DNA of 16,572 bases, taken from NCBI GenBank assembly GCA_004556875.1, contig SFFP01000017.1, positions 1-16,572 of the forward strand, read 5' to 3'. The translations under genes and the position numbers were made by a program. The notes under the pieces are model-generated. The model saw only the letters and a program-made list of their open reading frames with translations. It had not been told where the DNA came from and searched no databases. Shown here one piece after another: positions 1-6,669 of this stretch (positions within the stretch are counted from its first letter, which is position 1; the number at the start of each line of letters is the position of its first letter). The stretch comes from Ruminococcus flavefaciens (GTDB taxonomy: Bacteria > Bacillota_A > Clostridia > Oscillospirales > Ruminococcaceae).

Positions 1-2
1 AT

Positions 3-668
3 ATAAGCCAGAAGCAGGCTGCTACTGACTTGGGCATATCACAGGCTCTGCTATCTCACTATGAAAAGGGCATACGTGAATGCGGACTTAATTTCCTTGT
101 AAAGATCGCTGATTATTACAATGTATCATGCGACTACCTTCTTGGAAGAACTCCCGAACCTGAGGGAAAAACTATCACTATCGAGGATATCCCTGATGAT
201 GACGGAAACAACAGCATGAAGATGCCTTCTCCCGAGATCATCAACTTTAACCGTAGGATCGTAAACAACTCTATCAGTCTGCTCTTCAGCCTTGCTCAGA
301 AGGCAAACAGCATCACTCTCATAAAGGAAGTTTCGTCCTACCTCATGCTTTCTGTCTACAAGCTTTTCCGTATAGTTTACAACGCTAACCCTCATAACGA
401 CCAGAAGCTTTTCCGTATCCCTAAGGTAATTGCAAACGACAGCGCAAATGCTATCGTATCCATGAGCGAAGCAAACATCAAAGCCGCATCAAGCGGTATT
501 GCCCTTGACGGCAACGACTGTGTAGACAATTTCGATACCCTTTATGTTACTACCGCTACTCTCCAGAAGGACTATGCACAGTATTCATCATCTCTTCTCA
601 ACCTCATCAAACGAAGTGAGGAAAGTATATCACGTACCCGTGCAAAGTATCGCAGCGACATAAAGTGA
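3..668 (+). CDS. XRE-family helix-turn-helix regulator, 5' end missing
   Basis: The reading frame is open to the left edge, so the true start lies outside the window; the TTG at 30 is an internal Leu codon of the DNA-binding domain and not a start. The first visible residues (SQKQAATDLGISQALLSHYE) are helices 2 and 3 of an HTH_3 fold, followed by the usual domain end (IADYYNVSCDYLLGRT). That marks a Cro/CI-like transcription regulator that binds DNA through the N-terminal domain. After an acidic linker of about 25 residues come roughly 140 residues I do not recognise; they look alpha-helical and may sense a ligand or drive oligomerisation. There is no operon partner in view: the next gene starts about 150 bases downstream after a weak terminator. 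Seen: HTH and frame. Known: XRE fold. Its target and signal are unknown. Confidence 0.85.
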   Translation: MSQKQAATDLGISQALLSHYEKGIRECGLNFLVKIADYYNVSCDYLLGRTPEPEGKTITIEDIPDDDGNNSMKMPSPEIINFNRRIVNNSISLLFSLAQKANSITLIKEVSSYLMLSVYKLFRIVYNANPHNDQKLFRIPKVIANDSANAIVSMSEANIKAASSGIALDGNDCVDNFDTLYVTTATLQKDYAQYSSSLLNLIKRSEESISRTRAKYRSDIK

Positions 669-690
669 TCGTACATTTTATTATACCATT

Positions 691-718
691 TTTTCACAGC
701 ATTGAAAAGCCTTTTTTT
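691..718 (+). terminator. Possible weak terminator after the XRE gene
   Basis: A short A/U stem (TTTTCA 691-696 with TGAAAA 703-708, six-base loop) is followed by GCC and seven T residues (712-718). The T-tract is good but the stem is weak, so termination here is uncertain. Confidence 0.35.
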
Positions 719-719
719 A

Positions 720-745
720 AAAATTACCTATAGTTAACTCTTATT
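720..745 (+). repeat. Direct repeat, copy 1, upstream of the NERD gene
   Basis: These 26 bases match 1558-1583 at 23 of 26 positions, and all three differences are transitions. The core is ACCTATAGTTAACTCTTATT. Each copy is also followed at a short distance by GGTAATAA (749-756 here). The two copies bracket the NERD-domain gene. Confidence 0.6.
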
Positions 746-816
746 AATGGTAATAAACTGATACGATATAATACCGTTTTTATCACAAAGATCTGTTATT
801 AGGCAAGGGCTTGAAT

Positions 817-1548
817 ATGTATATCTGGATAATTATTATAATATTAACAGCATTGTTTTCAATATTTGAACCACGGATAAAAGGCTATATAGGTGAAAAA
901 AATGTCTCTCTCCACTTATCAGGTCTGCCAAGTGACAAATATATACTACTTAATAATATCATGCTGGATACAGACCACGGTCTGACACAAATAGATCATA
1001 TCGTTCTTTCGGTATATGGTATCTTCGTTATCGAAACCAAGAACTATAGCGGTTGGATAACAGGTTCAGAAAATTCCGATAAATGGACAAAAAATATGTA
1101 TGGTACAAAATACAGTTTCCGTAACCCGATAAAGCAAAATTACGGACACATAATGGGGCTAATGCAGACATTAAATATAGGTGATAAGAATTGTTTTATC
1201 CCTGTTGTCGTTTTCTCAAACAGCGCTGAATTGAAAACTAATACAAGTTCTTTAGTGATAAATGTATGTGATTTAAAAAACTGTATACTTTCATTTCAGA
1301 ACAATATATTCGCACTGCAGCAGATAACATCTTACGCTCAGATATTAACAGCGTCTAACGCTGATTCTCACAAAAACAGAAAAAGCCATGTCATCACAAT
1401 AAAAAACAATGTCAAGCAGCGGCAACGACATATTGATTCGGGAATTTGCCCTAAATGCGGAGGTAATTTGGTTTTGCGCAAAGGCAGATACGGTAATTTT
1501 TACGGTTGCAGCAATTATCCGAAATGCAGATTCACTGCTGATAGTTAA
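817..1548 (+). CDS. Membrane-anchored NERD-domain protein with C-terminal topoisomerase-type zinc finger
   Basis: The protein has about 243 residues. It starts with a very hydrophobic segment (YIWIIIIILTALFSIF), likely a single N-terminal membrane anchor. A NERD (nuclease-related) domain follows, at about residues 20-130, with the signature QIDHIVLSVYGIFVIETKNY: the Asp and the E-x-K fit the PD-(D/E)XK-like core of this family. The C-terminus is a four-cysteine finger (CPKCGG, then CSNYPKC) of the kind found at the end of topoisomerase I. I prefer ATG 817 because AAGG at 805-808 is well spaced from it; TTG 811 would sit almost on the ribosome site. A TATAAT lies at 767-772 but no good -35 is visible. 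The gene is visibly more AT-rich than its neighbours and is flanked by direct repeats, which suggests acquisition. Known: NERD proteins are presumed nucleases or DNA-processing factors. Catalysis and a defence role are unproven. Confidence 0.8.
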   Translation: MYIWIIIIILTALFSIFEPRIKGYIGEKNVSLHLSGLPSDKYILLNNIMLDTDHGLTQIDHIVLSVYGIFVIETKNYSGWITGSENSDKWTKNMYGTKYSFRNPIKQNYGHIMGLMQTLNIGDKNCFIPVVVFSNSAELKTNTSSLVINVCDLKNCILSFQNNIFALQQITSYAQILTASNADSHKNRKSHVITIKNNVKQRQRHIDSGICPKCGGNLVLRKGRYGNFYGCSNYPKCRFTADS

Positions 1549-1557
1549 ACTTTCCAC

Positions 1558-1583
1558 AAAATCACCTGTAGCTAACTCTTATT
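1558..1583 (+). repeat. Direct repeat, copy 2, downstream of the NERD gene
   Basis: Second copy of the 26-base repeat at 720-745 (23 of 26 identical; core ACCTGTAGCTAACTCTTATT). It starts ten bases after the NERD gene's stop codon, and GGTAATAA recurs at 1594-1601. Its right half forms the left arm of the hairpin at 1578-1602. Confidence 0.6.
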
Positions 1584-1602
1584 GCCTGTTATAGGTAATA
1601 AG
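1578..1602 (+). other. Hairpin after the NERD gene
   Basis: CTTATTGCCT (1578-1587) pairs with AGGTAATAAG (1593-1602) around a five-base loop: ten pairs, one of them G-U. No T-tract follows, so this is not a standard intrinsic terminator. It could limit read-through, protect a 3' end or belong to the repeat element. Confidence 0.5.
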
Positions 1603-1677
1603 TAACAATAAGATCACAGCCTTTTGCTCTGATATGCGTAATTATGGCAATTTTAAAAGGTTTTTTCATAAGTCCCC

Positions 1678-1706
1678 TTGACAAAGGAATTTGACTGTGA
1701 TATAAT
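1678..1706 (+). promoter_or_regulatory. Consensus sigma-A promoter for the T-box leader and trpB
   Basis: TTGACA at 1678-1683 and TATAAT at 1701-1706, both perfect, with a 17-base spacer. Transcription should start near 1713, just upstream of Stem I of the T-box. A promoter this strong suits a gene controlled by premature termination. Confidence 0.9.
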
Positions 1707-1711
1707 TCAAT

Positions 1712-1994
1712 GTAGTAAACCATTGAAGAAGAGTAGTAATTCCGAAAGAACCTTTCAGAGAGTCTGCGGTCGGTGCGAGCAGTCAGGGAAAACGGTATGA
1801 ATGGACTTCCGAGGGCAAGCTGAAAGTACACGCTTATGGCTGTACCGTGTAGGTGAGACGCAGAAGGACTGCGTTATCAAAACCGACGTATATTGTACGT
1901 GCAGAGTGGACGCTTAGCGTCAAGCAGGGTGGCACCGCAGAGGTTTTACGCTTCTGTCCCCGCATTTAGTTAATGCTGGGACAGGAGCTTTTTA
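1712..1994 (+). ncRNA. T-box riboswitch leader, tRNA-Trp specific
   Basis: This is a complete T-box leader. It senses uncharged tRNA through two contacts: anticodon with specifier, and acceptor end with T-box bulge. Stem I landmarks are AGAGTAGTAA near 1730, the CAGAGAG bulge near 1756 and the GGTGCGAGC distal loop. On the 3' side of Stem I, GAATGGACTTCC places UGG, a Trp codon, in the specifier position (1802-1804). The T-box is AGGGTGGCACCGC (1926-1938). Its variable base is C, which pairs with a G discriminator base as in bacterial tRNA-Trp, so two features independently point to Trp. The antiterminator can use GCAGAGG (from 1937) with CTTCTGT (1951-1957), which competes with the terminator stem. 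When uncharged tRNA-Trp accumulates, the downstream gene should be read. Specificity is inferred, not tested. Confidence 0.92.
1951..1994 (+). terminator. Regulated terminator of the T-box leader
   Basis: CTTCTGTCCC (1951-1960) pairs with GGGACAGGAG (1978-1987), continued inside by GCATT/AATGC after one mismatch, and a run of T follows from 1989. Its left arm is shared with the antiterminator helix, giving the on/off switch. Confidence 0.88.
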
Positions 1995-2050
1995 TATTTC
2001 AGTCTCAGTATACCGCTCACAGCTTTAAAAAAGACAAAAGGAGAATTGCT

Positions 2051-3421
2051 ATGTCAAACGAGAAAATACCTTACAAAATCTATCTTGAGGAGAACGAGCT
2101 TCCAAAGCAGTGGTACAATGTACGCGCTGATATGAAGAAGAAGCCTGCTCCTCTTCTCAATCCTGCTACAGGCAAGCCATGCACATTAGAAGACCTCAGC
2201 CACGTTTTCTGTGAAGAGCTTGCTAAACAGGAGCTTGACGAGACTACACCATATATCGATATTCCACAGGAGATACAGGACTTCTACAAGATGTTCCGTC
2301 CATCTCCTCTTGTAAGAGCTTACTTCCTCGAAAAGAAGCTCGGCACACCTGCTAAGATCTACTACAAGTTTGAAGGCAACAACACAAGCGGAAGCCACAA
2401 GCTCAACTCCGCTATCGCTCAGGCTTATTACGCTAAAAAGCAGGGGCTCAAGGGCGTAACTACAGAAACAGGTGCAGGTCAGTGGGGTACAGCTCTTTCA
2501 ATGGCTTGCTCATACTTTGACCTTGACTGTAACGTATACATGGTAAAGGTAAGCTACGAGCAGAAACCTTTCCGCCGTGAAGTAATGCGCACATACGGCG
2601 CAAACGTTACTCCTTCACCTTCAAATACCACAGAGGTAGGAAGAAAGATACTTGCTGAATTCCCTGATACAAACGGAAGCCTCGGCTGTGCTATCTCAGA
2701 AGCTGTTGAAGCCGCTACTACAAGAGAGGGCTACCGCTACGTTCTCGGAAGCGTACTTTCTCAGGTACTCCTTCACCAGACTATCATCGGTCTCGAAGCT
2801 AAGGCAGCTATGGATAAATACGGCATCAAGCCTGATACTATCATCGGCTGTGCAGGCGGCGGTTCTAACTTAGGCGGTCTTATCGCACCATTCATGGGCG
2901 AAAAGCTCCGCGGCGAAGCTGATTACAAGTTCATCGCAGTTGAGCCTGCTTCATGCCCAAGCCTTACAAGAGGTACTTACGCTTACGACTTCTGCGACAC
3001 AGGTAAGATATGCCCGCTCCAGAAGATGTACACTCTCGGCAGCGGCTTTATGCCGTCACCAAACCATGCAGGCGGTCTCAGATATCACGGCATGAGCGCT
3101 ATCCTCTCTGAGCTTTACGATCAGGGCCTCATGGAAGCTCGTTCTGTTGAGCAGACATCTGTATTTGAGGCAGCTGAGATGTTCGCAAGAGTTGAGGGTA
3201 TCCTTCCTGCTCCTGAGAGCAGCCACGCTATCCGCGCAGCTATCGACGAAGCTCTCAAATGCAAGGAAACAGGCGAAGAAAAGACTATCCTTTTCGGTCT
3301 TACAGGTACAGGCTATTTCGATATGTACGCTTACGGTGCATACAACGATGGCAAGATGAGCGACTATATCCCAACAGATGAGGAAATTGCAAAGTCTCTC
3401 GCAAATCTTCCAAAGTTCTGA
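2051..3421 (+). CDS. trpB: Tryptophan synthase beta chain, TrpB2 type
   Basis: Pyridoxal-phosphate enzyme that condenses indole with L-serine to make L-tryptophan in the cytosol. The 456 residues are longer than classic TrpB (about 400), and the motifs fit the TrpB2 branch (COG1350): RPSPLVRA near 83-90, PLP-binding Lys117 in GSHKLNSA, ETGAGQWG at 139-146 (Trp where classic TrpB has His) and the phosphate-binding GGGSN at 269-273. ATG 2051 is the start because AGGAGA lies just upstream; an in-frame ATG at 1973 falls inside the leader terminator and is rejected. No trpA or other trp gene is adjacent, so the protein may work alone, for example salvaging free indole, or pair with a TrpA encoded elsewhere. 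The T-box leader makes expression depend on tRNA-Trp charging. Family assignment is firm; the salvage role is inference. Confidence 0.95.
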   Translation: MSNEKIPYKIYLEENELPKQWYNVRADMKKKPAPLLNPATGKPCTLEDLSHVFCEELAKQELDETTPYIDIPQEIQDFYKMFRPSPLVRAYFLEKKLGTPAKIYYKFEGNNTSGSHKLNSAIAQAYYAKKQGLKGVTTETGAGQWGTALSMACSYFDLDCNVYMVKVSYEQKPFRREVMRTYGANVTPSPSNTTEVGRKILAEFPDTNGSLGCAISEAVEAATTREGYRYVLGSVLSQVLLHQTIIGLEAKAAMDKYGIKPDTIIGCAGGGSNLGGLIAPFMGEKLRGEADYKFIAVEPASCPSLTRGTYAYDFCDTGKICPLQKMYTLGSGFMPSPNHAGGLRYHGMSAILSELYDQGLMEARSVEQTSVFEAAEMFARVEGILPAPESSHAIRAAIDEALKCKETGEEKTILFGLTGTGYFDMYAYGAYNDGKMSDYIPTDEEIAKSLANLPKF

Positions 3422-3453
3422 TTAATAAAAAGTGTGTTCTTAAATATAAAAAG

Positions 3454-3483
3454 AAGTGCAGGATATCTTCCTGCACTTTTTAT
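3454..3483. terminator. Bidirectional terminator between trpB and the convergent gene
   Basis: AAGTGCAGGA (3454-3463) and TCCTGCACTT (3469-3478) form a perfect ten-pair stem with a five-base loop. T residues follow on the plus strand, and the A-rich left flank gives a U-tract on the minus strand, so it can end trpB and the gene at 3483-4292. Confidence 0.9.
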
Positions 3484-4292
3484 TATACGTAATTAAATGA
3501 ACAAGCCTTCCATACGCCGCCGTCATTTACCGCATCGACAACAAGCGACTTCAACTCGTTATAATACATAACAGGCACGCTGAACGTAAAAGAACCGCCT
3601 GTCGCATTTGTTACTGTAGGGTCTCCCTGATATCCGAAGCCGCAGCCGCGTGCATTGCTGAGATAGTAAAGCGCTCCGTTGAATTCCTTGAACATAGGCA
3701 CATCTCCCGAATAAAGGCAGCTGTATCTGTATATAAGGTCTCCGCATACTGCGTTATCAGCAAAATTTCTGACATCGTCCATTGATGAAAAGCGGCTGTC
3801 TGTAACTCTGTGATATGTATAAGCACCATCAAGCTCTATATCACTGTCATCTGTGCTGACGTTATATCCGCCTGCTACAACATCTATCGCGTCAAGGTTA
3901 GACATTACTGTTCTTGCATACGGAATGTAGTCCATATAATTTGCAGCCTGCTGCTGAGGTTCAGCTGTTGCTGCAGGCGGGTCTGCCTTAGGCTGCTGCT
4001 GTGCGGCAGGAGTTTCCGCTGCCTGTACTTGCGGAACGTCTGTTACAGCCTGTACCTGTATCTGCTGAACTGAATTGTTCTGTGCATTGTTGCCTGCATT
4101 ATTATTTTCTGCGGCAGGTGCATCGGCATTGTTATCCTGACCAGCCTGTTCTGTTTTCGCCTCAGTCTTGACATCAGTAGTCCACTTTGCAGAGCGCGGA
4201 GTTGTGCTTTCGTAGGTAGTAACTGTACACGAAACAGCTGTTCCGCATATGAGTGCAGAAACGATAAAACTTGCTAAAATACTTTTTCTCAC
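3483..4292 (-). CDS. Secreted low-complexity protein, probable lipoprotein, unknown function
   Basis: The protein has 269 residues. It begins with a signal peptide: positive MRK, a hydrophobic core, then GTAVSC with Cys22. AVSC is a loose lipobox (Ala where Leu/Ile/Val is usual), so lipid attachment is likely but not certain. Residues about 40-115 form a Gln/Ala/Pro/Asn/Thr-rich linker with no fold, as in surface-exposed spacers. Residues about 115-269 are a compact domain with several Tyr and Cys residues (for example VCGDLIYRYSCLY and RGCGFGYQG) that I do not recognise. The start is GTG at 4292, with AAAGAGGGG eight bases upstream; no ATG fits better. It has its own promoter, shares a terminator with trpB and appears monocistronic. 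Confidence 0.8.
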   Translation of the reverse strand: MRKSILASFIVSALICGTAVSCTVTTYESTTPRSAKWTTDVKTEAKTEQAGQDNNADAPAAENNNAGNNAQNNSVQQIQVQAVTDVPQVQAAETPAAQQQPKADPPAATAEPQQQAANYMDYIPYARTVMSNLDAIDVVAGGYNVSTDDSDIELDGAYTYHRVTDSRFSSMDDVRNFADNAVCGDLIYRYSCLYSGDVPMFKEFNGALYYLSNARGCGFGYQGDPTVTNATGGSFTFSVPVMYYNELKSLVVDAVNDGGVWKACSFNYV

Positions 4293-4345
4293 GGTAAATT
4301 CCCCTCTTTCTTACGGTAATTGTTATGTTTTTTGTTTACGTTACT

Positions 4346-4374
4346 ATGATACATATTTTTCAGCCTTTTTTCAA
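4346..4374 (-). promoter_or_regulatory. Promoter of the putative lipoprotein gene
   Basis: On the minus strand, TTGAAA (4374-4369) and TATCAT (4351-4346) are separated by 17 bases, about 50 bases upstream of the GTG start. Each box has one or two mismatches to consensus. Confidence 0.55.
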
Positions 4375-4437
4375 GAGTCAAATTCAACGAACTTTCCGCA
4401 TAAGCTGAATAATTTTAGTATATATAGCTGTGAAAAC

Positions 4438-4480
4438 AGCTAAAACTAAGGACTGCACAGGAAATCACCTTTGCAGTCCT
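4438..4480 (-). terminator. Terminator of the folT-folC operon
   Basis: On the minus strand AGGACTGCA (4480-4472) pairs with TGCAGTCCT (4457-4449), with further GG/CC pairing inside the loop. TAGTTTTAG follows. It lies just after the folC stop codon. Confidence 0.75.
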
Positions 4481-4485
4481 GATAT

Positions 4486-5760
4486 TTATATTTTTTCAAG
4501 TGCGTCTGTAACTTCGCGGTACATATAAAGTGAGCCGAGAGCGATGAGCGGCAGGTCATGCTCCTTTGCGTAATTGTAAGCTGCCTTTACGCCGTCACTG
4601 AGTACCTCATATGCCGTTGTGTTAAGTCCCTTTGCAGTAAGGGCTTCAGCAAGCTTTTCACTGTCAAGAGAACGCGGATTATCAGGCTTTACAGCAAAAG
4701 CACATTCCGCAAGCTCTCCAAGCATATCCGCATATAGACTATACTCCTTGTCCGCCATTACGCCTATGAGAAGTACGACCTTTCTGTCACTGAAATATCT
4801 GCGGATACTGTCTGCCGCACAGCGTATACCGTCAGGGTTGTGTGCGCCGTCATAGATGATGAGCGGTTCTTTTTTCAGCACCTCGAAACGTCCGTGCCAC
4901 CTGACCTCTGCAAGTCCATTATGCACTGCTTCACATGGGATTTTAATTCCCTCACGCCTGAGTATCTCAATACAGCTTATAACATTCACTGCATTTTCAA
5001 ACTGATATGTGCCGAGAAGCGGTATATGATAGCTTTCGCCGTCATAAACGAAGTCAGCACCATTTATACTACAGTTTTCCTCAGTCCACTCAAACCTTGA
5101 ATAATCAGGCAGATAAAGCTCTGCCCCCTGCTTTTTTGCGGCATCAGCCATTATTTCATAGGCTTCCTCGCTGTCTCCGCCGAAATACACAGGTCTGCCC
5201 TTTTTGATTATGCCCGACTTATGTAAAGCTATCTCAGCGATAGTATTTCCAAGAAACGCACTGTGGTCTTTCTGTACATTGGTAATAACCGACATCACAG
5301 GCGCTTTGATGACGTTTGTAGAGTCAAGATCTCCGCCCATGCCGCACTCAACTACAGCAATATCACAGCCGCGGCGCACAAAAAGCTCAAATGCCGCCGC
5401 TGTAAGAACTTCAAATTCTGTAGGCTTTTCCGCCATGCTCTCGCATACAGGAGCGATATCACCAATGATATCCGCAAACTCCTGCTCTGATATCTCCTCG
5501 CCGTCAATGCGGAAGCTGTCCGTCACTTTAGTTATGGCAGGAGAAGAAAATCCACCCACCCTATAGCCTGCACTTTTCAGCACAGATGTGAGCATAGCTC
5601 CGAAAGAGCCTTTTCCGTTTGTGCCTGAGATATGGACAGTTTTCACCTTGTCCTGCGGGTCTCCCATAAGTCTGAGAAGCTCCGTAACACGGGACAGTCC
5701 AAGAACACTGCCGCGCTCGGCAGTCTTTTTCATATAGTCAAGTGCTTCTGTAAAGTTCAT
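4486..5760 (-). CDS. folC: Folylpolyglutamate synthase / dihydrofolate synthase
   Basis: Cytosolic Mur-ligase-type enzyme that uses ATP to add glutamate to folates, and in many bacteria to dihydropteroate. The 424 residues are normal for the family. Visible motifs are the P-loop HISGTNGKGS (43-52), KSGIIK (181-186) around the conserved lysine of the family, TNVQKDH (160-166), WHGRFE (288-293) and the C-terminal-domain signature DGAHNPDG (304-311). In the block usually read as GGRLDATN, this protein has GGDLDSTN (142-149); the Arg-to-Asp change is unusual but surrounding residues fit. The ATG overlaps the folT stop by four bases (ATGA), so the two are translationally coupled. Polyglutamylation retains in the cell the folate imported by the FolT system. 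Whether it also has dihydrofolate synthase activity cannot be told from sequence. Confidence 0.95.
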   Translation of the reverse strand: MNFTEALDYMKKTAERGSVLGLSRVTELLRLMGDPQDKVKTVHISGTNGKGSFGAMLTSVLKSAGYRVGGFSSPAITKVTDSFRIDGEEISEQEFADIIGDIAPVCESMAEKPTEFEVLTAAAFELFVRRGCDIAVVECGMGGDLDSTNVIKAPVMSVITNVQKDHSAFLGNTIAEIALHKSGIIKKGRPVYFGGDSEEAYEIMADAAKKQGAELYLPDYSRFEWTEENCSINGADFVYDGESYHIPLLGTYQFENAVNVISCIEILRREGIKIPCEAVHNGLAEVRWHGRFEVLKKEPLIIYDGAHNPDGIRCAADSIRRYFSDRKVVLLIGVMADKEYSLYADMLGELAECAFAVKPDNPRSLDSEKLAEALTAKGLNTTAYEVLSDGVKAAYNYAKEHDLPLIALGSLYMYREVTDALEKI

Positions 5761-6317
5761 TTTCTCTTTATTTTTTCAAGCTGAGCAGTAAACGCCTTAT
5801 TGCTCATGAGCATATAGATGATAGAAACCTCGATAACTGCCATGATGATGTTAGTAACAGGTCTCCAGATAAGCTGTGGTCTCATACCGGGGAAGAGATA
5901 ATACAGACCTGTCGTTGTGATTATGACAGAGCCGATAAGTCTGCCGATAACTACTGAAAGCGCAATTCTCGGAAGGAGCTTTTCCCTGAATACATACTGG
6001 TATACAAGTCCTGCGAAAAATCCTGTAGCAGCCGCACCTACTGTGATAACAGGCATTGGTGTCATTCCTGTCACAAGACAGCCGATAAGGTCTGCGCCTG
6101 CACCTACTGCCGCACCGATGAACGGTCCGAAGAAAATAGCAGCCATAAGCACGGGAAGTGTCTCTGCACTTATGCGGATAACGCTGAAGATATCCACTCT
6201 GAGGGATTTGCCTACGATACTGATAGCAATGAGCAGTGCAGCCACTACCAGTACCTTTGTGCTTCCGAAAAGTCTGATGCCAGACTTTATTGCTGTTCCT
6301 TTGTTGTTTACAGCCAT
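5757..6317 (-). CDS. folT: Folate ECF transporter substrate-binding (S) component
   Basis: A 186-residue integral membrane protein with about six hydrophobic segments, beginning with KVLVVAALLIAISIVGKSL, the N-terminal pattern of ECF-type S components. S components bind a vitamin at the membrane and borrow the shared EcfA-A'-T energy module, which is not encoded here. Folate is assigned from context: a tetrahydrofolate riboswitch upstream and folC directly downstream in a four-base overlap. The start is ATG 6317, preceded by AAAAGGAGGTT with good spacing. An in-frame upstream ATG at 6440 would lie inside the riboswitch and is rejected. Expression should fall when reduced folates are plentiful, because the ribosome site can be masked by the hairpin at 6324-6363. 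Substrate is inferred from riboswitch and neighbour, not from residues. Confidence 0.9.
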   Translation of the reverse strand: MAVNNKGTAIKSGIRLFGSTKVLVVAALLIAISIVGKSLRVDIFSVIRISAETLPVLMAAIFFGPFIGAAVGAGADLIGCLVTGMTPMPVITVGAAATGFFAGLVYQYVFREKLLPRIALSVVIGRLIGSVIITTTGLYYLFPGMRPQLIWRPVTNIIMAVIEVSIIYMLMSNKAFTAQLEKIKRK

Positions 6318-6323
6318 AAAAAT

Positions 6324-6363
6324 AACCTCCTTTTCCTCACTCATACGACAAGAAAAGAAGGTT
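6324..6363 (-). promoter_or_regulatory. Shine-Dalgarno-sequestering hairpin of folT
   Basis: On the minus strand AACCTTCTTTTC (6363-6352) can pair with GAAAAGGAGGTT (6335-6324), the folT ribosome site: 12 pairs including one G-U. An alternative helix pairs CTTCATAGGACAA (6390-6378) with TTGTCGTATGAG (6351-6340) with one internal mismatch. That helix uses the same CTTC that closes P1 of the riboswitch, which suggests translational off-switching when ligand stabilises P1. Confidence 0.7.
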
Positions 6364-6386
6364 TTGATTCTTTTTAGTTGTCCTAT

Positions 6387-6499
6387 GAAGCGGGATGCAA
6401 AATACGAACCGTAAGCCTGAGCTTTTCGTTTGACCGACAACTCCCCGTTCAGTCAACACTGGAATACCATAAGGTATAACGAACGTATTTTTACTCTTC
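6387..6499 (-). ncRNA. Tetrahydrofolate riboswitch (THF, folT class)
   Basis: Read on the minus strand, the aptamer starts GAAGAGTA (P1 strand and joining region) and ends TGCATCCCGCTTC. These match the ends of the known Eubacterium siraeum THF aptamer (GGAGAGTAG ... TGCATCCGCTCC). P1 is GAAG/CTTC, and P2 is AAATACG with CGTATTT. P3 is TTGACTG with GGTCAA around a G-rich loop that can pair with ATCCC. AAACGAA and a small AGCTCAGGCT hairpin complete the core. The position fits too: between a strong promoter and a folate transporter gene. Known: this class binds reduced folates and represses. I recalled the reference sequence from memory and could not align it formally. Confidence 0.9.
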
Positions 6500-6510
6500 A
6501 AATAATTTTT

Positions 6511-6525
6511 GCAGTTCCTTACTGC
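6511..6525 (-). other. 5'-end hairpin of the folT transcript
   Basis: GCAGT aagga ACTGC on the minus strand forms a five-pair stem at about the predicted transcript start. Such 5' hairpins often slow mRNA decay; here that is only a guess. Confidence 0.35.
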
Positions 6526-6532
6526 ATTAACA

Positions 6533-6561
6533 ATTATACAGCGCAGAAACGGCTTTGTCAA
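6533..6561 (-). promoter_or_regulatory. Consensus promoter of the folT-folC operon
   Basis: On the minus strand TTGACA (6561-6556) and TATAAT (6538-6533) are both perfect with a 17-base spacer. Transcription should start near 6526, leaving a leader of about 210 bases that contains the THF riboswitch. Confidence 0.92.
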
Positions 6562-6669
6562 TAGTTCAGAGCAGGAAAAGCCGCAGTTTTTCTTTCTTTG
6601 TCAAATTGCTCTAAATGCATATTTTCAAGTGGTAAAAATAGGGCAAAAAGCCGAAAATGTATAAAACCC

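Noticed and set aside
30..32. TTG as the start of the XRE regulator
   Set aside because: Upstream codons in the same frame encode the preceding residues of the helix-turn-helix, so the gene is cut by the window edge and starts outside it.
1589..1831. Minus-strand 80-codon frame
   Set aside because: It overlaps the promoter and Stem I of the T-box leader and resembles no protein.
1973..2050. In-frame ATG 1973 as the trpB start
   Set aside because: It lies within the T-box terminator stem with no ribosome site; ATG 2051 has AGGAGA at normal distance and a family-like N-terminus.
5917..6414. Plus-strand 165-codon frame opposite folT
   Set aside because: Antisense to conserved folT and the riboswitch; Thr/Pro/Ser-rich shadow with no ribosome site.
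6318..6440. Upstream start for folT at 6440
   Set aside because: The extra residues are a translation of the riboswitch and its expression platform; ATG 6317 has a strong AGGAGG site.
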